Source: CAXXOK01 sp963675655 (GTDB lineage: Bacteria; Bacillota; Clostridia; Christensenellales; Aristaeellaceae). Taken from it: 64,000 nucleotides of DNA. Where the stretch lies: the NCBI GenBank assembly GCA_963675655.1, contig OY776489.1, positions 124,001 through 188,000 of the forward strand. Reading direction: 5' to 3'. Of the stretch, positions 26,185 to 34,873 are shown piece by piece (the stretch's first letter is position 1; each line of letters begins with the position of its first letter). The notes beneath the pieces are model-generated. The model was not told the origin of the DNA. It did not search any database and saw only the letters and a program-made list of their open reading frames with translations. The position numbers were made by a program, and so were the translations under genes.

Positions 26185-26817
26185 TCAGCCAATCATGCTT
26201 CGAATCGCATTGGTGAGGAACATCACGCCGAAGTACACCAGCGCAGCACCCAGAATGCCAATCAATACGCGGTACAGGTTTTGTTTCATAAACTTACGTG
26301 TTTTTCCCACTACGGTACTGACGCCACCATACCAGAGGTAGTCGGTCGTCGCGTGCCCCACATAGAATGCCGCCACGCCCCAAATGCCAAAGCCTTTATA
26401 GGCCTCCAGTAAAAACCCCAATCCGATAATCGCCCACCAAAGCAGAAAGTACGGGTTCATCGCGCTGATCACCGCACCGGAGGTGAGCATATTTTTTTGA
26501 TTAGCTTCCCCATCCACGGATATTTTTGCTTTGTTGCGAATCGCGCTCAGCAGCATATCCGCACCCATCCACGCCAGCAGCGCGCCACCGATGAGCCCGA
26601 TGGCGATTTGTGCAATCTCCGATTGTAAAATTATATCAAAGCCCAGAAAGATCAGCATAATTAAAAGCAGTTCCAGCAGCACATGCCCGGTAATGATAAA
26701 AAAGCCCGCTTTCGGGCCAATGCCAAGCGCTTGCCGAATCGTATAAGTCAGCAGCGGGCCGGGCATAACCGCGCCGGAGAAGCTAACTACCACAGCGGAG
26801 AGAAAAGTCGCGATCAT
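26185..26817 (-). CDS. LysE/RhtB-family exporter
   Basis: Inner-membrane exporter of about 210 residues with six predicted spans, of the LysE/RhtB superfamily that expels amino acids or related small molecules. The N-terminal block AVMPGPLLTYTIRQAL is the family signature, and NPYFLLWWAIIG near the middle is the second repeat equivalent. The ATG at 26817 is chosen because AGGAAG lies 8 bases upstream; the GTG at 26826 would overlap that site. It lies 106 bases before ahcY in the same direction, so co-transcription is possible. Substrate unknown. Confidence 0.85.
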   Translation of the reverse strand: MIATFLSAVVVSFSGAVMPGPLLTYTIRQALGIGPKAGFFIITGHVLLELLLIMLIFLGFDIILQSEIAQIAIGLIGGALLAWMGADMLLSAIRNKAKISVDGEANQKNMLTSGAVISAMNPYFLLWWAIIGLGFLLEAYKGFGIWGVAAFYVGHATTDYLWYGGVSTVVGKTRKFMKQNLYRVLIGILGAALVYFGVMFLTNAIRSMIG

Positions 26818-26921
26818 CCTGCCCACTTCCTTTAATGTCGTATTGGGTATACCATATCATGTTCAGCACGAGAATTCAATCATCAACTTTCCTTTCGCTC
26901 CTCCTCGATTCTTCTTAAATC

Positions 26922-26963
26922 AAAACCACCGGCAACGCCGCAATGTTATGTGCGTTACCGGTG
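26922..26963 (-). terminator. Terminator at the end of the IolB/epimerase operon
   Basis: Minus strand CACCGGTAACGC pairs with GCGTTGCCGGTG (one mismatch), followed by GTTTTG. Confidence 0.8.
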
Positions 26964-26988
26964 TTTACTGTGCTATTCTCAATGGGTT

Positions 26989-27975
26989 TTAAATGCTGCC
27001 AAATGCCGCTTTGCGTATCGCCGCAAGCGTAGCGGGCATATCGCCCCCAACAATCAGCCTGTCAATCTTCTCAATCCCCAGTTTATGCACAATGCGAATA
27101 TAATCCATCATGCTGCGAATGCTTTCTTCCACCGCATCCATGGCGTCTTCACGGTAAGGGAAAATATCCACCGAGATCGCCCCATGATAACCATACTTCT
27201 CCAACAGATAGAAAGTCTCCAGCGATTCATTCAGCCGTACGGAGCCAACCATCATATCATCGTCCCACGAACCGTAATTGTCGTTGGTATGCAGGTTAAA
27301 CAGTGCATTGTGGCGCATTGCCAACGCCAGCGACGGCCCGATCCCCTGCCCTCCGGCAATTACATGCCCCGTATCGACCGTAACGCCCAGATTGTCGCGC
27401 CCGCATTCCAGCCGCAACAGCAGCGCCGTCTGTACATTGTCGATCAGCAGCCGGTTTCTGGGTTCCCGCGGCTTCGGTTCCAATGCGACCGGCATTCCAT
27501 CCGCCGCATCGCAGATTTCCTTAAGGCTATCGACAAGGTGCTGCCATTGCGCACGGTAATCCGTTTGGAACGCATAGTCAAACCCATCTTGTCCCAACCA
27601 CAGGCTGATTCCCTGTGCACCCATTTCCCGCGCGAAACGAAGGGTATCTTTGCAGCGTTGCACCGCTTCCAGCCGTGTAGCGGTATCCGCTGCCGAAAGG
27701 GAGCCAAAACGCCATATGCGTTCTCCATACGTCCATGTGTCTACATAGGTTACATGCATCTCATTTTCTGCAATGGCTAGCTTAAGCGCTTCCGTATCCG
27801 CCGCGCTTTCGTTGCCGCGATGGTGGATCTCCACACCCTTTGCAACACCCCTTTGCGCCATCGCCCGCACCACCTCCGGCACGGTAAGGGCTCGTTCCTT
27901 ATACCCAGCACGCAAGTACCTGTCTCCACTTTGGCACAGTGCACCAGCAATAAAGGCAAATCGATCAGCACTCAA
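26989..27975 (-). CDS. Sugar phosphate isomerase/epimerase-type TIM-barrel protein
   Basis: AP-endonuclease-2-type TIM barrel of about 328 residues, the fold of xylose-isomerase-like sugar isomerases and of IolE/IolI. Metal-ligand candidates are the Glu in PVALEPKPRE, the Asp/His in VTVDTGHVI, the His in LFNLHTNDNYG and the Asp in ISVDIFPY. A second glutamate cluster lies near GVEIHHRG. The TTG at 27975 is preferred: it follows GGTGG and overlaps the preceding stop by 11 bases, indicating coupling. The reading frame extends further upstream but without a start signal. Substrate unknown; likely a keto-sugar or keto-cyclitol. Confidence 0.78.
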   Translation of the reverse strand: MSADRFAFIAGALCQSGDRYLRAGYKERALTVPEVVRAMAQRGVAKGVEIHHRGNESAADTEALKLAIAENEMHVTYVDTWTYGERIWRFGSLSAADTATRLEAVQRCKDTLRFAREMGAQGISLWLGQDGFDYAFQTDYRAQWQHLVDSLKEICDAADGMPVALEPKPREPRNRLLIDNVQTALLLRLECGRDNLGVTVDTGHVIAGGQGIGPSLALAMRHNALFNLHTNDNYGSWDDDMMVGSVRLNESLETFYLLEKYGYHGAISVDIFPYREDAMDAVEESIRSMMDYIRIVHKLGIEKIDRLIVGGDMPATLAAIRKAAFGSI

Positions 27976-28840
27976 AGCTTTCCACCATCCTTTCGCGTAG
28001 AAAACATGTCGCCTGTGCAAGCTCTGCATCCACATTCCGAGAGAGCTGCCGCCAGATGTTCAGCCGTCCCGCAACACTGCCATAGGGGCCGGGCAAAGCT
28101 TCCATGACAATCGGACCTTGATAATCAACAGCATTCAATGCTGTGCATACCTCGATCCAGTCAATATGTCCCGCACCCGGCAGCGCCCGGTTGTTGGCAC
28201 AGGCATGGAAATGAATCAACCGTTTTCCAGCAAGGCAGATTGCCGCGCCGATATCCGCTTCCTCAATATTCATATGAAAAGTATCAAGATGTATACCCAG
28301 TCGGGGACTGCCAACGGCTTGCACTACCATGAGTCCCTCTTCGCAGGTGTTTACCAGCGCCGATTCAAAGCGGTTCACCACTTCTACGCCAATGTTTATA
28401 CCCAGCGCTTCCCCAGCTTTTGCCACTTCCCGCAGTGAAACGGCGGCGCGCTCCATTGCGGCATCCCGCGTATGCTCGTTATCCGGCGGAAAGTGCTTCC
28501 CGGCATTGGTCACCACACCGCCCAGCGTATTGCCGCCCATCTCCCTTACCATTTGCAGATCGTTCTTCAACAGGCGGATTCCCGCCGCCCGTATTGCAGG
28601 TGAAGGCGAGCTTACATCCGCTTCGGGTGTCAGCGCCGTCGCAAAGGTGAGCGCAACGCCCGCGTCCTTCGCCGTTTGGGCTATGGCATGTCTTGCTTCC
28701 ACACTTGCCAACCGCAGCTTCGGGGCGCTCACCTCCAATACGGTAAGCCCTGCCGCCTTCGTGCGCGCGATGCATTGCAGCCAATCCACATCATCCGATG
28801 TCGCTAAAAACGCATAGTAAACACCCAGCTGGTTTTTCAC
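27965..28840 (-). CDS. D-tagatose/D-psicose 3-epimerase-family protein
   Basis: TIM-barrel epimerase of 291 residues. It carries the metal-site signature of ketose 3-epimerases in order: EVVNRFESALVNT (Glu), HLDTFHMNIEE (Asp), HFHACANNRALPGAGHIDW (His) and IVMEALPG (Glu). The usual GENDR or ECNR after the His is CANNR here. These enzymes invert C3 of free ketoses; related proteins (IolI) isomerise keto-inositols, which would suit the IolB-like gene just upstream. The GTG start has a moderate upstream purine-rich site. The next TIM-barrel gene overlaps it by 11 bases. Confidence 0.82.
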   Translation of the reverse strand: MKNQLGVYYAFLATSDDVDWLQCIARTKAAGLTVLEVSAPKLRLASVEARHAIAQTAKDAGVALTFATALTPEADVSSPSPAIRAAGIRLLKNDLQMVREMGGNTLGGVVTNAGKHFPPDNEHTRDAAMERAAVSLREVAKAGEALGINIGVEVVNRFESALVNTCEEGLMVVQAVGSPRLGIHLDTFHMNIEEADIGAAICLAGKRLIHFHACANNRALPGAGHIDWIEVCTALNAVDYQGPIVMEALPGPYGSVAGRLNIWRQLSRNVDAELAQATCFLRERMVESFEC

Positions 28841-28864
28841 ACCTTGTCACCCCGCTTTAGCAGC

Positions 28865-29680
28865 CTATTGCTTTTTAAGCAAATTCTCCACCGCGCCGAC
28901 CCAAGCGTGATCAGGGTCATTACTGCGGTAGAACCCTTGATGCTCGCCCGCCATCAGCCACAGAAAGTACGTGTTGTAGCCCGGCGCGCCGACCGTGGTG
29001 TGGTAACCGTGGGGAAACTCCACCAACTCATCGTTTTTCACGCGGTACGCCTCGTCGATCTCCCCATCCTTGGTGTACAGGCACTGCACGCCAAAGCCCT
29101 GCGCCGGATCGAATAGGAAGTAGTAAATCTCCTCTAGCACGCCTTCGGCCGGCATCGCATCCACATCATGCTTATGCGGCGGGAACCCCGCCCAGTTGCC
29201 GGGCGTTATGTACGCTTCGCCAATGGTCAGCTTGCGGGCATTGGTCGTGCCGTCGATGATGAAGCTGGTATCGCGCTCCCACGGCTTCACGCCCAGCCGC
29301 ATCACGCGCACGGCATCCTGCTTAATCACCTGCGGCTCGCTGTCCTGCGTCACGGGCGTAGCGCACACGGCGATCTTCACATTCCACATCCCGGTAATTG
29401 TGAGGCAGCAATTGCGGGGCGCGTAGAAAGCCTCCGCTTTCGGGTTTTCAAACACAGTACGGCGCACGCCCACCGTGCCATATGCTTTGCCGTTGGCGGT
29501 AAAGTTCGCCTTGCCGCCCAGCAGGATAAACGCCACTTCCCGGTCTTTGGTTTCGTAGGTCAGGCTTTCCCCCGGGCCCAGTTCAATGATGCCGAATTCC
29601 AAATCCTTCAAGGAGCATTTGCCGATTTCACAAATCGGCGTATATCCCTTTTGCGGTACATAGGTCTTCTTATAATTCAT
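28865..29680 (-). CDS. iolB: IolB-like 5-deoxy-glucuronate isomerase
   Basis: Cupin-fold KduI/IolB-family isomerase of 271 residues. In inositol catabolism IolB converts 5-deoxy-glucuronate to 2-deoxy-5-keto-gluconate. The signatures GFPPHKHD (metal His pair), LEEIYYFLFDPAQGFGVQ (metal Glu) and DELVEFPHGYHTTVGAPGY (last His) are in order, followed by YFLWLMAGEH. The AAAGGA site lies about 10 bases before the ATG. First gene of an operon with two TIM-barrel epimerases; a terminator separates it from the upstream genes. Because IolD is not visible here, the substrate may differ from the textbook one. Confidence 0.85.
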   Translation of the reverse strand: MNYKKTYVPQKGYTPICEIGKCSLKDLEFGIIELGPGESLTYETKDREVAFILLGGKANFTANGKAYGTVGVRRTVFENPKAEAFYAPRNCCLTITGMWNVKIAVCATPVTQDSEPQVIKQDAVRVMRLGVKPWERDTSFIIDGTTNARKLTIGEAYITPGNWAGFPPHKHDVDAMPAEGVLEEIYYFLFDPAQGFGVQCLYTKDGEIDEAYRVKNDELVEFPHGYHTTVGAPGYNTYFLWLMAGEHQGFYRSNDPDHAWVGAVENLLKKQ

Positions 29681-29773
29681 GGGGCGCCGTCCTTTCTTTT
29701 TCGGTCGTTTCAGAATTTATCTAGTTCACACTACAGCTTTTCCGTTGCAAGGTATAGATTGTTCTATGCATTC

Positions 29774-29815
29774 CAAAATAAAACGGGCGCGGCCTGCCCT
29801 TCAGCCTGCCGCGCC
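29774..29815 (-). terminator. Terminator between the Fe-S gene and iolB
   Basis: Minus strand GGCGCGGC pairs with GCCGCGCC, followed by CGTTTTATTTT. It divides the minus-strand island into two transcription units. Confidence 0.75.
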
Positions 29816-29821
29816 GGTCGT

Positions 29822-30904
29822 TTACACCCGCTCATGCAGCAGGACAAACAAATCCTGATAGGTATATCCATCCGGCACCGCTCCAAGCAGCGCCTCGCTG
29901 CTTTGCGGGCAGGCCGCTACCAACACACTGGCGCCGGTGCGCTTCACATCCTCCCAGCGTCCCGCGGCAATCCGCAGGGATAGTTCCGGCAGATACCGCC
30001 CCATCAGCGCGCTGCCACAGTCCCGGGATAGACGCCTGTTCTGGAACATCTCGCGCAGCTCGCAGCCCATCGCGGCCAGTATATCCCGCGCCGGCTGGTG
30101 CTCATCCAAGTCCCGTGCCAATCGGCTGCCGTCGTGATAGGTCACCGTAAGCGGCTCCTGTCTTGGCGTCAGCTTTCCGGTTTTAATCAGCTCATCCACA
30201 AAGGCCGTAGCGGTGACGGTTTCTGGCAGGTCGATACCCCACGCCTTGTATTCGTGCAGGAAGAAGGTCGCGTCGTAGCTATCCAGCACAACCAGCTTTT
30301 TAGCGCCGCTGGCCGCGATTGCCGCAGCCGCTTTTTTCGCCTGCTGCCGCACATCCTCCACATAGCCCGTCAAGTCGCCCAGTGCGCAGCCGGAAGCTGG
30401 TTCGTCCTTGAGCACAGTAAAAGAAACGCCCGCCTTTTTCAGTATGCTCAGCAGCGCATCCGCGATCTCCGGCCTGGCATAGCGCGCCGTATCGCCCAGC
30501 CATACCAGGATGTCCCCGGTTTCGGGTATCCCGCGCAGGTCCGCTTTCACCTGCACAGCGCCGTAGATGTTCCCGGTCTCCAGCAGCGTATCCAACAGCT
30601 CTGCCGCGTACGCGGGGGCGATGCCTTCCGCCATTGCCTGCGACCGTGCCTCCCGGATAAAAATGGGCGGCTCAAATCCGGTCGCGCAATCGTTAGTACA
30701 CGCACCGCACAGCAGACATTCGTACATAATCTCCGCGGCGCTTTCATCCATCTGCAAGCCACGGTTGAACATGGACACCAGCAGTCCCTTCGCGCGCGGC
30801 GTATTGCTCTCCTTACCCGTTGCCAGCTGCACGGGGCACAGGTGGCGGCACATCCAGCAAAAGCGGCATGCGTCCGCGTTCTTTTTGGCTTTCTCGCTAA
30901 ACAT
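29822..30904 (-). CDS. Iron-sulfur oxidoreductase subunit (GlcF/GlpC/LldE-like)
   Basis: Electron-transfer partner for the FAD oxidase encoded just upstream. Two ferredoxin-type 4Fe-4S motifs lie at the N-terminus: CRFCWMCRHLC and CLLCGACTNDC, both in exact CxxCxxCxxxC spacing. The C-terminal part has the degenerate CCG-type pattern (HDGSRLARDLDEHQPAR and RDCGSALMG). In GlcDEF and GlpABC this subunit passes electrons to quinones or another acceptor. The ATG at 30904 has AAAGGA 11 bases upstream; the ATG at 30916 directly abuts it and is less likely. About 360 residues. Confidence 0.85.
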   Translation of the reverse strand: MFSEKAKKNADACRFCWMCRHLCPVQLATGKESNTPRAKGLLVSMFNRGLQMDESAAEIMYECLLCGACTNDCATGFEPPIFIREARSQAMAEGIAPAYAAELLDTLLETGNIYGAVQVKADLRGIPETGDILVWLGDTARYARPEIADALLSILKKAGVSFTVLKDEPASGCALGDLTGYVEDVRQQAKKAAAAIAASGAKKLVVLDSYDATFFLHEYKAWGIDLPETVTATAFVDELIKTGKLTPRQEPLTVTYHDGSRLARDLDEHQPARDILAAMGCELREMFQNRRLSRDCGSALMGRYLPELSLRIAAGRWEDVKRTGASVLVAACPQSSEALLGAVPDGYTYQDLFVLLHERV

Positions 30905-30938
30905 GTTTTCTTCCATCCTTTCAGGGGGCTGCCGCCTG

Positions 30939-32363
30939 TTACAGACCCAGTTTATAGGGGTTCATAATGCCGTTGGGGTCCAGCGACTTTTTCAGCCCTT
31001 CCATTACCTGCATAGCCGGGCCGTATTGTTCTTTCATCAGCCGCCCCAGCTTCAACCCGATGCCATGATGATCGTTAATCACGCCGCCGTGCTCCATAGC
31101 TGCGCGCACGCCCGCATTCCAGATCTGGTTATGCAGGCGGATCGCTTCCTCCGGGTCCTCCGGCGGATGGTCCATAATAAACCGGTCGTAAATCATCGTG
31201 CCCCACTCGTACCAGTGGCTGCAATGGGCGATAAAGCGCACATTGGGGAAGTTATCTTCCACCGCGTGCTTCATAGCCCAGTAGATATCCTCTATATTCT
31301 TAAAATTGGCAACCGTATCCATGGTGCCGAACATCTGGGGGATGTCCATAATATGCCCGGGATAGAAGAAGGTAATGCGGTTTTGGTACCACTTCTCGCC
31401 GTACTCGCTGCCCAGATCCTGCCCGCCCCACTTTTTGCAGATGTCCAGCGCGATCTTCATTTCAATATCGACGATTTCCTTAACGCCTTCGACGGCGAAG
31501 TTCATAAAGTTACCCGCTTGCGCAAACCCGATAACCTCCTTGACGATGCTGGTGGTTTCCGCCTCGTCAAAAAAGCGCAGGATGGAGGGTTTGATTTTCT
31601 GCATAATATCGCGCCCGGCCATGAACCCGCTGTGCATATCCGGGAACAAAACCGCGCGGAACTGCCTGTCTTCCGGCTGTTCGAACAGCTTGAAGGTCGC
31701 CTTGGTAATCACACCCAGCGTGCCTTCCGAGCCGATGAAAATCTGGTTCAAATCAGGCCCGGCCGCGTGCTTGGGCACAGGCAGCGTATTGATGGTATCG
31801 CCGTTGGGCAGCACGATCTCCATATTGATACACTGGTCATCGATCTTGCCATACTTCGTGCTCATAATGCCGATGCCGCGGTGACCGAGCGCGCCACCCA
31901 CAGTGCCGCAGGTCAGGCAGCTGGGGATGTGCTGGCAGGAAAAGCCCTTCTCGTTCACCAGCCATTCCAACCGCTGGAAGATCATGCCGCTTTCCGCGGT
32001 CACAGTACGGCTGACCTCGTCTATCTCCAGCAGCCGATCCATGCGTTTCATATCCAGCATGATGCCGCCTGCCATGGGTAGTGCGCCGCCCTGCGAGCCG
32101 CTGCCCCCGCCCCAGATGTTGACGGGAATCTTATAATAATTGGCGATCTTCAGCACCTTGCTGACTTCTTCCGTGCTTGCCGGACGCACGATCCAGTCCG
32201 GCATCGGCGGTGTGCGTCCATGGTCCGCCCACATGCGGCCAATCCAAAAATAGTCCACGCCGTAGGTCAGGCGTTCGCTGTCGCTTACCGATACGTTCTC
32301 CACGCCGACCGCGTCTTCCAATTCCGTACGGATCATGTCGGCCATGAATGCTTTGCGTTCCAT
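30939..32363 (-). CDS. FAD-binding oxidase of the GlcD/VAO family
   Basis: 474-residue flavoprotein with an N-terminal FAD domain (WIVRPASTEEVSKVLKIAN, VNIWGGGSGSQGG, a GTVGGALGHRGIG loop, IGSEGTLGVIT) and a C-terminal cap ending in HHGIGLKLGRLM and DPNGIMNPYKLGL, the pattern of glycolate/lactate oxidases and alkyl-DHAP synthase. It likely oxidises a 2-hydroxy acid or a sugar acid and hands electrons to the Fe-S protein downstream. The ATG at 32363 follows GGAG and lies 11 bases after the DUF4867 stop. Which hydroxy acid is used is unknown. Confidence 0.88.
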   Translation of the reverse strand: MERKAFMADMIRTELEDAVGVENVSVSDSERLTYGVDYFWIGRMWADHGRTPPMPDWIVRPASTEEVSKVLKIANYYKIPVNIWGGGSGSQGGALPMAGGIMLDMKRMDRLLEIDEVSRTVTAESGMIFQRLEWLVNEKGFSCQHIPSCLTCGTVGGALGHRGIGIMSTKYGKIDDQCINMEIVLPNGDTINTLPVPKHAAGPDLNQIFIGSEGTLGVITKATFKLFEQPEDRQFRAVLFPDMHSGFMAGRDIMQKIKPSILRFFDEAETTSIVKEVIGFAQAGNFMNFAVEGVKEIVDIEMKIALDICKKWGGQDLGSEYGEKWYQNRITFFYPGHIMDIPQMFGTMDTVANFKNIEDIYWAMKHAVEDNFPNVRFIAHCSHWYEWGTMIYDRFIMDHPPEDPEEAIRLHNQIWNAGVRAAMEHGGVINDHHGIGLKLGRLMKEQYGPAMQVMEGLKKSLDPNGIMNPYKLGL

Positions 32364-32374
32364 GTGATCTCTCC

Positions 32375-33043
32375 TCAATACTTGATTTCGTAATTCTGCC
32401 CATGCAGCCCCGCATAGCCCCCGCGCTCTATCACGGCTTTATTCTCCGGGTGAGCCAGCAGCCACTTATCTTTTGCCCACAGCAGCCTGCCATCGCCCGT
32501 ATCTTGGCGCGGCGATTCCAGCGGCTGGTTGGTTCCCCGCGGCAATATCACGATGCTGCGAAAGCCGCTATCTTCCGTTTGGCAGGGACAAAAGTGCAAG
32601 GTGGTGGCGTATACTTCAATTGTCGTGCCTTTGGGTACATAAAATCCGGTTACCTTTCCCCTGGGCAGCTCCAGCCCCACCATGCTCTGTTGCAGCGCAA
32701 GCAGCAGCACCATATCGCTAACGGCAATGTTATGCTCGCTGGCACGGTGATACTCCAGACAATTCAGCTTCGTATTGTAGCCCCAGCAGCACCCAATCTG
32801 GCAGCTGCCTTCGCCGCGCAGCGTCTGCTGCGCATCGCGAAAGGCAGGCAGTGCCTCCAATTCCGGCATAGCAGCAATATAACGGCTGCCCGCTTCGGGC
32901 ATTACGGCCGCCTGCTCGCATACGGCGATCAACGAAGCCGCGTTAAATTCCATCACGCGCCCATAGCGGCGGAAAGCCGGGTCAAATACTGAGTACAGGG
33001 GCAGCCCAGGATTTTTCAGCCGGAGCGAATGCAGTACATCCAT
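32375..33043 (-). CDS. DUF4867-type protein
   Basis: 222 residues; recognised with moderate confidence as DUF4867, a family of unknown function seen beside sugar-catabolic genes. Conserved-looking blocks are LYSVFDPAFRRYGRV near the start, GCCWGYNTKLNCLEYHRASE in the middle, FYVPKGTTIEVYATTLHFCP and a C-terminal DKWLLAHPE. The His/Glu pattern around LEYHRASE and TLHFCPC suggests a cupin-like metal site, so a lyase or isomerase role is possible. The ATG at 33043 follows AGGAGG and a G-run. It sits between the mutarotase-like and oxidase genes in one operon. Confidence 0.7.
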   Translation of the reverse strand: MDVLHSLRLKNPGLPLYSVFDPAFRRYGRVMEFNAASLIAVCEQAAVMPEAGSRYIAAMPELEALPAFRDAQQTLRGEGSCQIGCCWGYNTKLNCLEYHRASEHNIAVSDMVLLLALQQSMVGLELPRGKVTGFYVPKGTTIEVYATTLHFCPCQTEDSGFRSIVILPRGTNQPLESPRQDTGDGRLLWAKDKWLLAHPENKAVIERGGYAGLHGQNYEIKY

Positions 33044-33092
33044 CCCCCGTTCGTCCTCCTCTCTGCATGGAACGCAAAGCACCGAAACTCTA

Positions 33093-33938
33093 TCAAATCG
33101 TAATCGTATGCCTGCGTGTCGCGGTTTCGCCCGGCGCCAGCCGGATGAAGCCAGGTTTATAGTCGATGCGGAAATCGGCGTCTACAAAATCCGGCGCGTT
33201 ACACCAAGGTTCAATGCAGATATAGCCCGCACCCGGTTTTGTCCAGAACATCAGGGTATCGTGCTCCGGGAAATCCACACGGATTTTGCGATCGTGAAGC
33301 TTGCTCTTCAACGTAACCCCACGGCTCTTTAAGGTGCGAAACACCAAAGCATCCACCGCGAAATACTCTGTTTTCAGCGGCAGCGTTTTCACATTCTCCG
33401 CCATCTTCACCGGCTGGTGAAGCAACAGGTTCCCGTCCAGCACATAATTATCCAGCTGTTCCAGCTCGTCAAACGCGATCTCATACTGTTCAATACCCTC
33501 AGGCGTAGCGTATGCTTCATGCGCGCCAACGCTGTAATAGAATGCCGAAGCATCCCGGTTGGTTACGGTATACCCTACCAACAACGAACCGCCGGACAGC
33601 ATGTAGCTGGCTCTAAACTCGTAAACAAAAGGGAACCCTTCCGTTTGATGGCTCATGGTAAACACTGCGCTGTTTTCACTGTGCTCTGCCAGTTGCCATT
33701 CTACTTTGCGGGCGAAACCATGTTTGGGCATAGGGTATCGCTTGCCCTCCAGCTCGTAACAATCCTCCCGGAACCCTCCGGCTACCGGAAACAGGATGGG
33801 CGCGCGACCCGACCAGAACGCAGCATCGCCCTGCCACAGGCGTTCCACCCCGTTTTGATCCACTATGGATTGCAGTTCTGCCCCCAGCGTGGAAATGGTA
33901 ACTGTGATCGAATCGTTGTGAATACTTACCAAGCTCAT
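33093..33938 (-). CDS. Aldose 1-epimerase-like (mutarotase-fold) protein
   Basis: 281 residues of the galactose-mutarotase superfamily, LacX-like subgroup. Supporting segments: ILFPVAGGF, YPMPKHGFARKVEW, a YSVGAHEAY block (the catalytic His position) and MFWTKPGAGYICIEPWCNAPD with the late catalytic Glu. These proteins interconvert anomers of sugars or sugar acids; members in operons usually act on the pathway's own sugar. Its ATG overlaps the kinase stop by four bases (ATGA), so the two are coupled. The longer upstream frame lies inside the kinase gene and is not used. Confidence 0.85.
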   Translation of the reverse strand: MSLVSIHNDSITVTISTLGAELQSIVDQNGVERLWQGDAAFWSGRAPILFPVAGGFREDCYELEGKRYPMPKHGFARKVEWQLAEHSENSAVFTMSHQTEGFPFVYEFRASYMLSGGSLLVGYTVTNRDASAFYYSVGAHEAYATPEGIEQYEIAFDELEQLDNYVLDGNLLLHQPVKMAENVKTLPLKTEYFAVDALVFRTLKSRGVTLKSKLHDRKIRVDFPEHDTLMFWTKPGAGYICIEPWCNAPDFVDADFRIDYKPGFIRLAPGETATRRHTITI

Positions 33939-34873
33939 AGTTCGACCCCTCTTCCTTTTAGAAACGCGCGGCATTCCGCGTCGCTTGGCATCCCGTAGCG
34001 AGCGCCTAAACGGGTGCACTTTACGGCGGCGGCAGCACTGGCGTACCTGCAAGCGGCATCGGCGTTCATTCCTTTGATACGCGCGGCGATAAACGCCCCG
34101 TGAAACGTATCGCCGGAACCATTGGAATCCTGCACCTCTACCGGATAGCTGGCATAGCGCCGAAGCCCCCGTTCATCCAGCAGGATACCGCCGCGGACGC
34201 CTTGCGTCAACACAACAATTTCGGGTCGATAGGTTTGCATGAGCTTTTGCGCCGCTTCTTCGGCGGATTTCACGCCCGTTAGTTTCAGGGCGAATTCTTC
34301 GGAGGGAATCAAATAATCCACATGGGGCAGCAACGTTTCCACACCCGGGTAGGTGCCGCCCGCATCGTAGCTTACTTTTACACCCAGCTTGCGGCATAGT
34401 TTTGCAGCATGGACAGCCGCATCCAGCATATGGCCGTCCAAATGCAGGGTCTTCGCATTGCGTAATGCCTGCTCATTGATGTCGCCCGCCTGCGGCGAGG
34501 GCACCGTACCTTTGTTCCAAATACAGGTACGGCTCCCGTTTTGGCGGTTGAGCAGTACGACGGCATGGAAAGAAACCGTATCCGGCACACTGCGTACCCA
34601 ATGGGTATCCACACCCCATTTTTCCAGATCGGCAAGCATAAAGCGCCCGAAAGGATCATCCCCGATGGTTCCCATATAGCCTGCGCTAACGCCCAGTTTG
34701 GCCGCAGCCACAAGCGCAGTCGCACACGGCCCGCCCCCCTGCACCTTGGTTTCCACACCTTGCATCTTCGTATCTTCGGCTGGAAAACCATCGGTTACCA
34801 TCAAGGTATCGTACACGGTCGAACCGATGCCGATAATCTGCGGATACGATCCGGTTTCGGATTGGTTACGCAT
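33935..34873 (-). CDS. PfkB-family carbohydrate kinase
   Basis: 312-residue ribokinase-family kinase. The N-terminal IGIGSTVYDTLMV and GGGPCATALVAAAKLG blocks bind the sugar, and DSNGSGDTFHGAFI is the ATP/anion-hole motif with the catalytic Asp. The family includes IolC (5-dehydro-2-deoxygluconokinase), KdgK and fructokinases. Beside a class II aldolase and an IolB-like gene, an IolC-type role is a natural guess but not proven. GGAGGG precedes the ATG, which overlaps the aldolase gene by 8 bases. Confidence 0.88.
   Translation of the reverse strand: MRNQSETGSYPQIIGIGSTVYDTLMVTDGFPAEDTKMQGVETKVQGGGPCATALVAAAKLGVSAGYMGTIGDDPFGRFMLADLEKWGVDTHWVRSVPDTVSFHAVVLLNRQNGSRTCIWNKGTVPSPQAGDINEQALRNAKTLHLDGHMLDAAVHAAKLCRKLGVKVSYDAGGTYPGVETLLPHVDYLIPSEEFALKLTGVKSAEEAAQKLMQTYRPEIVVLTQGVRGGILLDERGLRRYASYPVEVQDSNGSGDTFHGAFIAARIKGMNADAACRYASAAAAVKCTRLGARYGMPSDAECRAFLKGRGVEL

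Noticed and set aside
30567..32081. Long open frame (504 codons) on the plus strand across the Fe-S and FAD oxidase genes
   Set aside because: It is antisense to two clear enzyme genes, has no ribosome binding site, and its translation is low-complexity His/Leu/Gln text with no domain.
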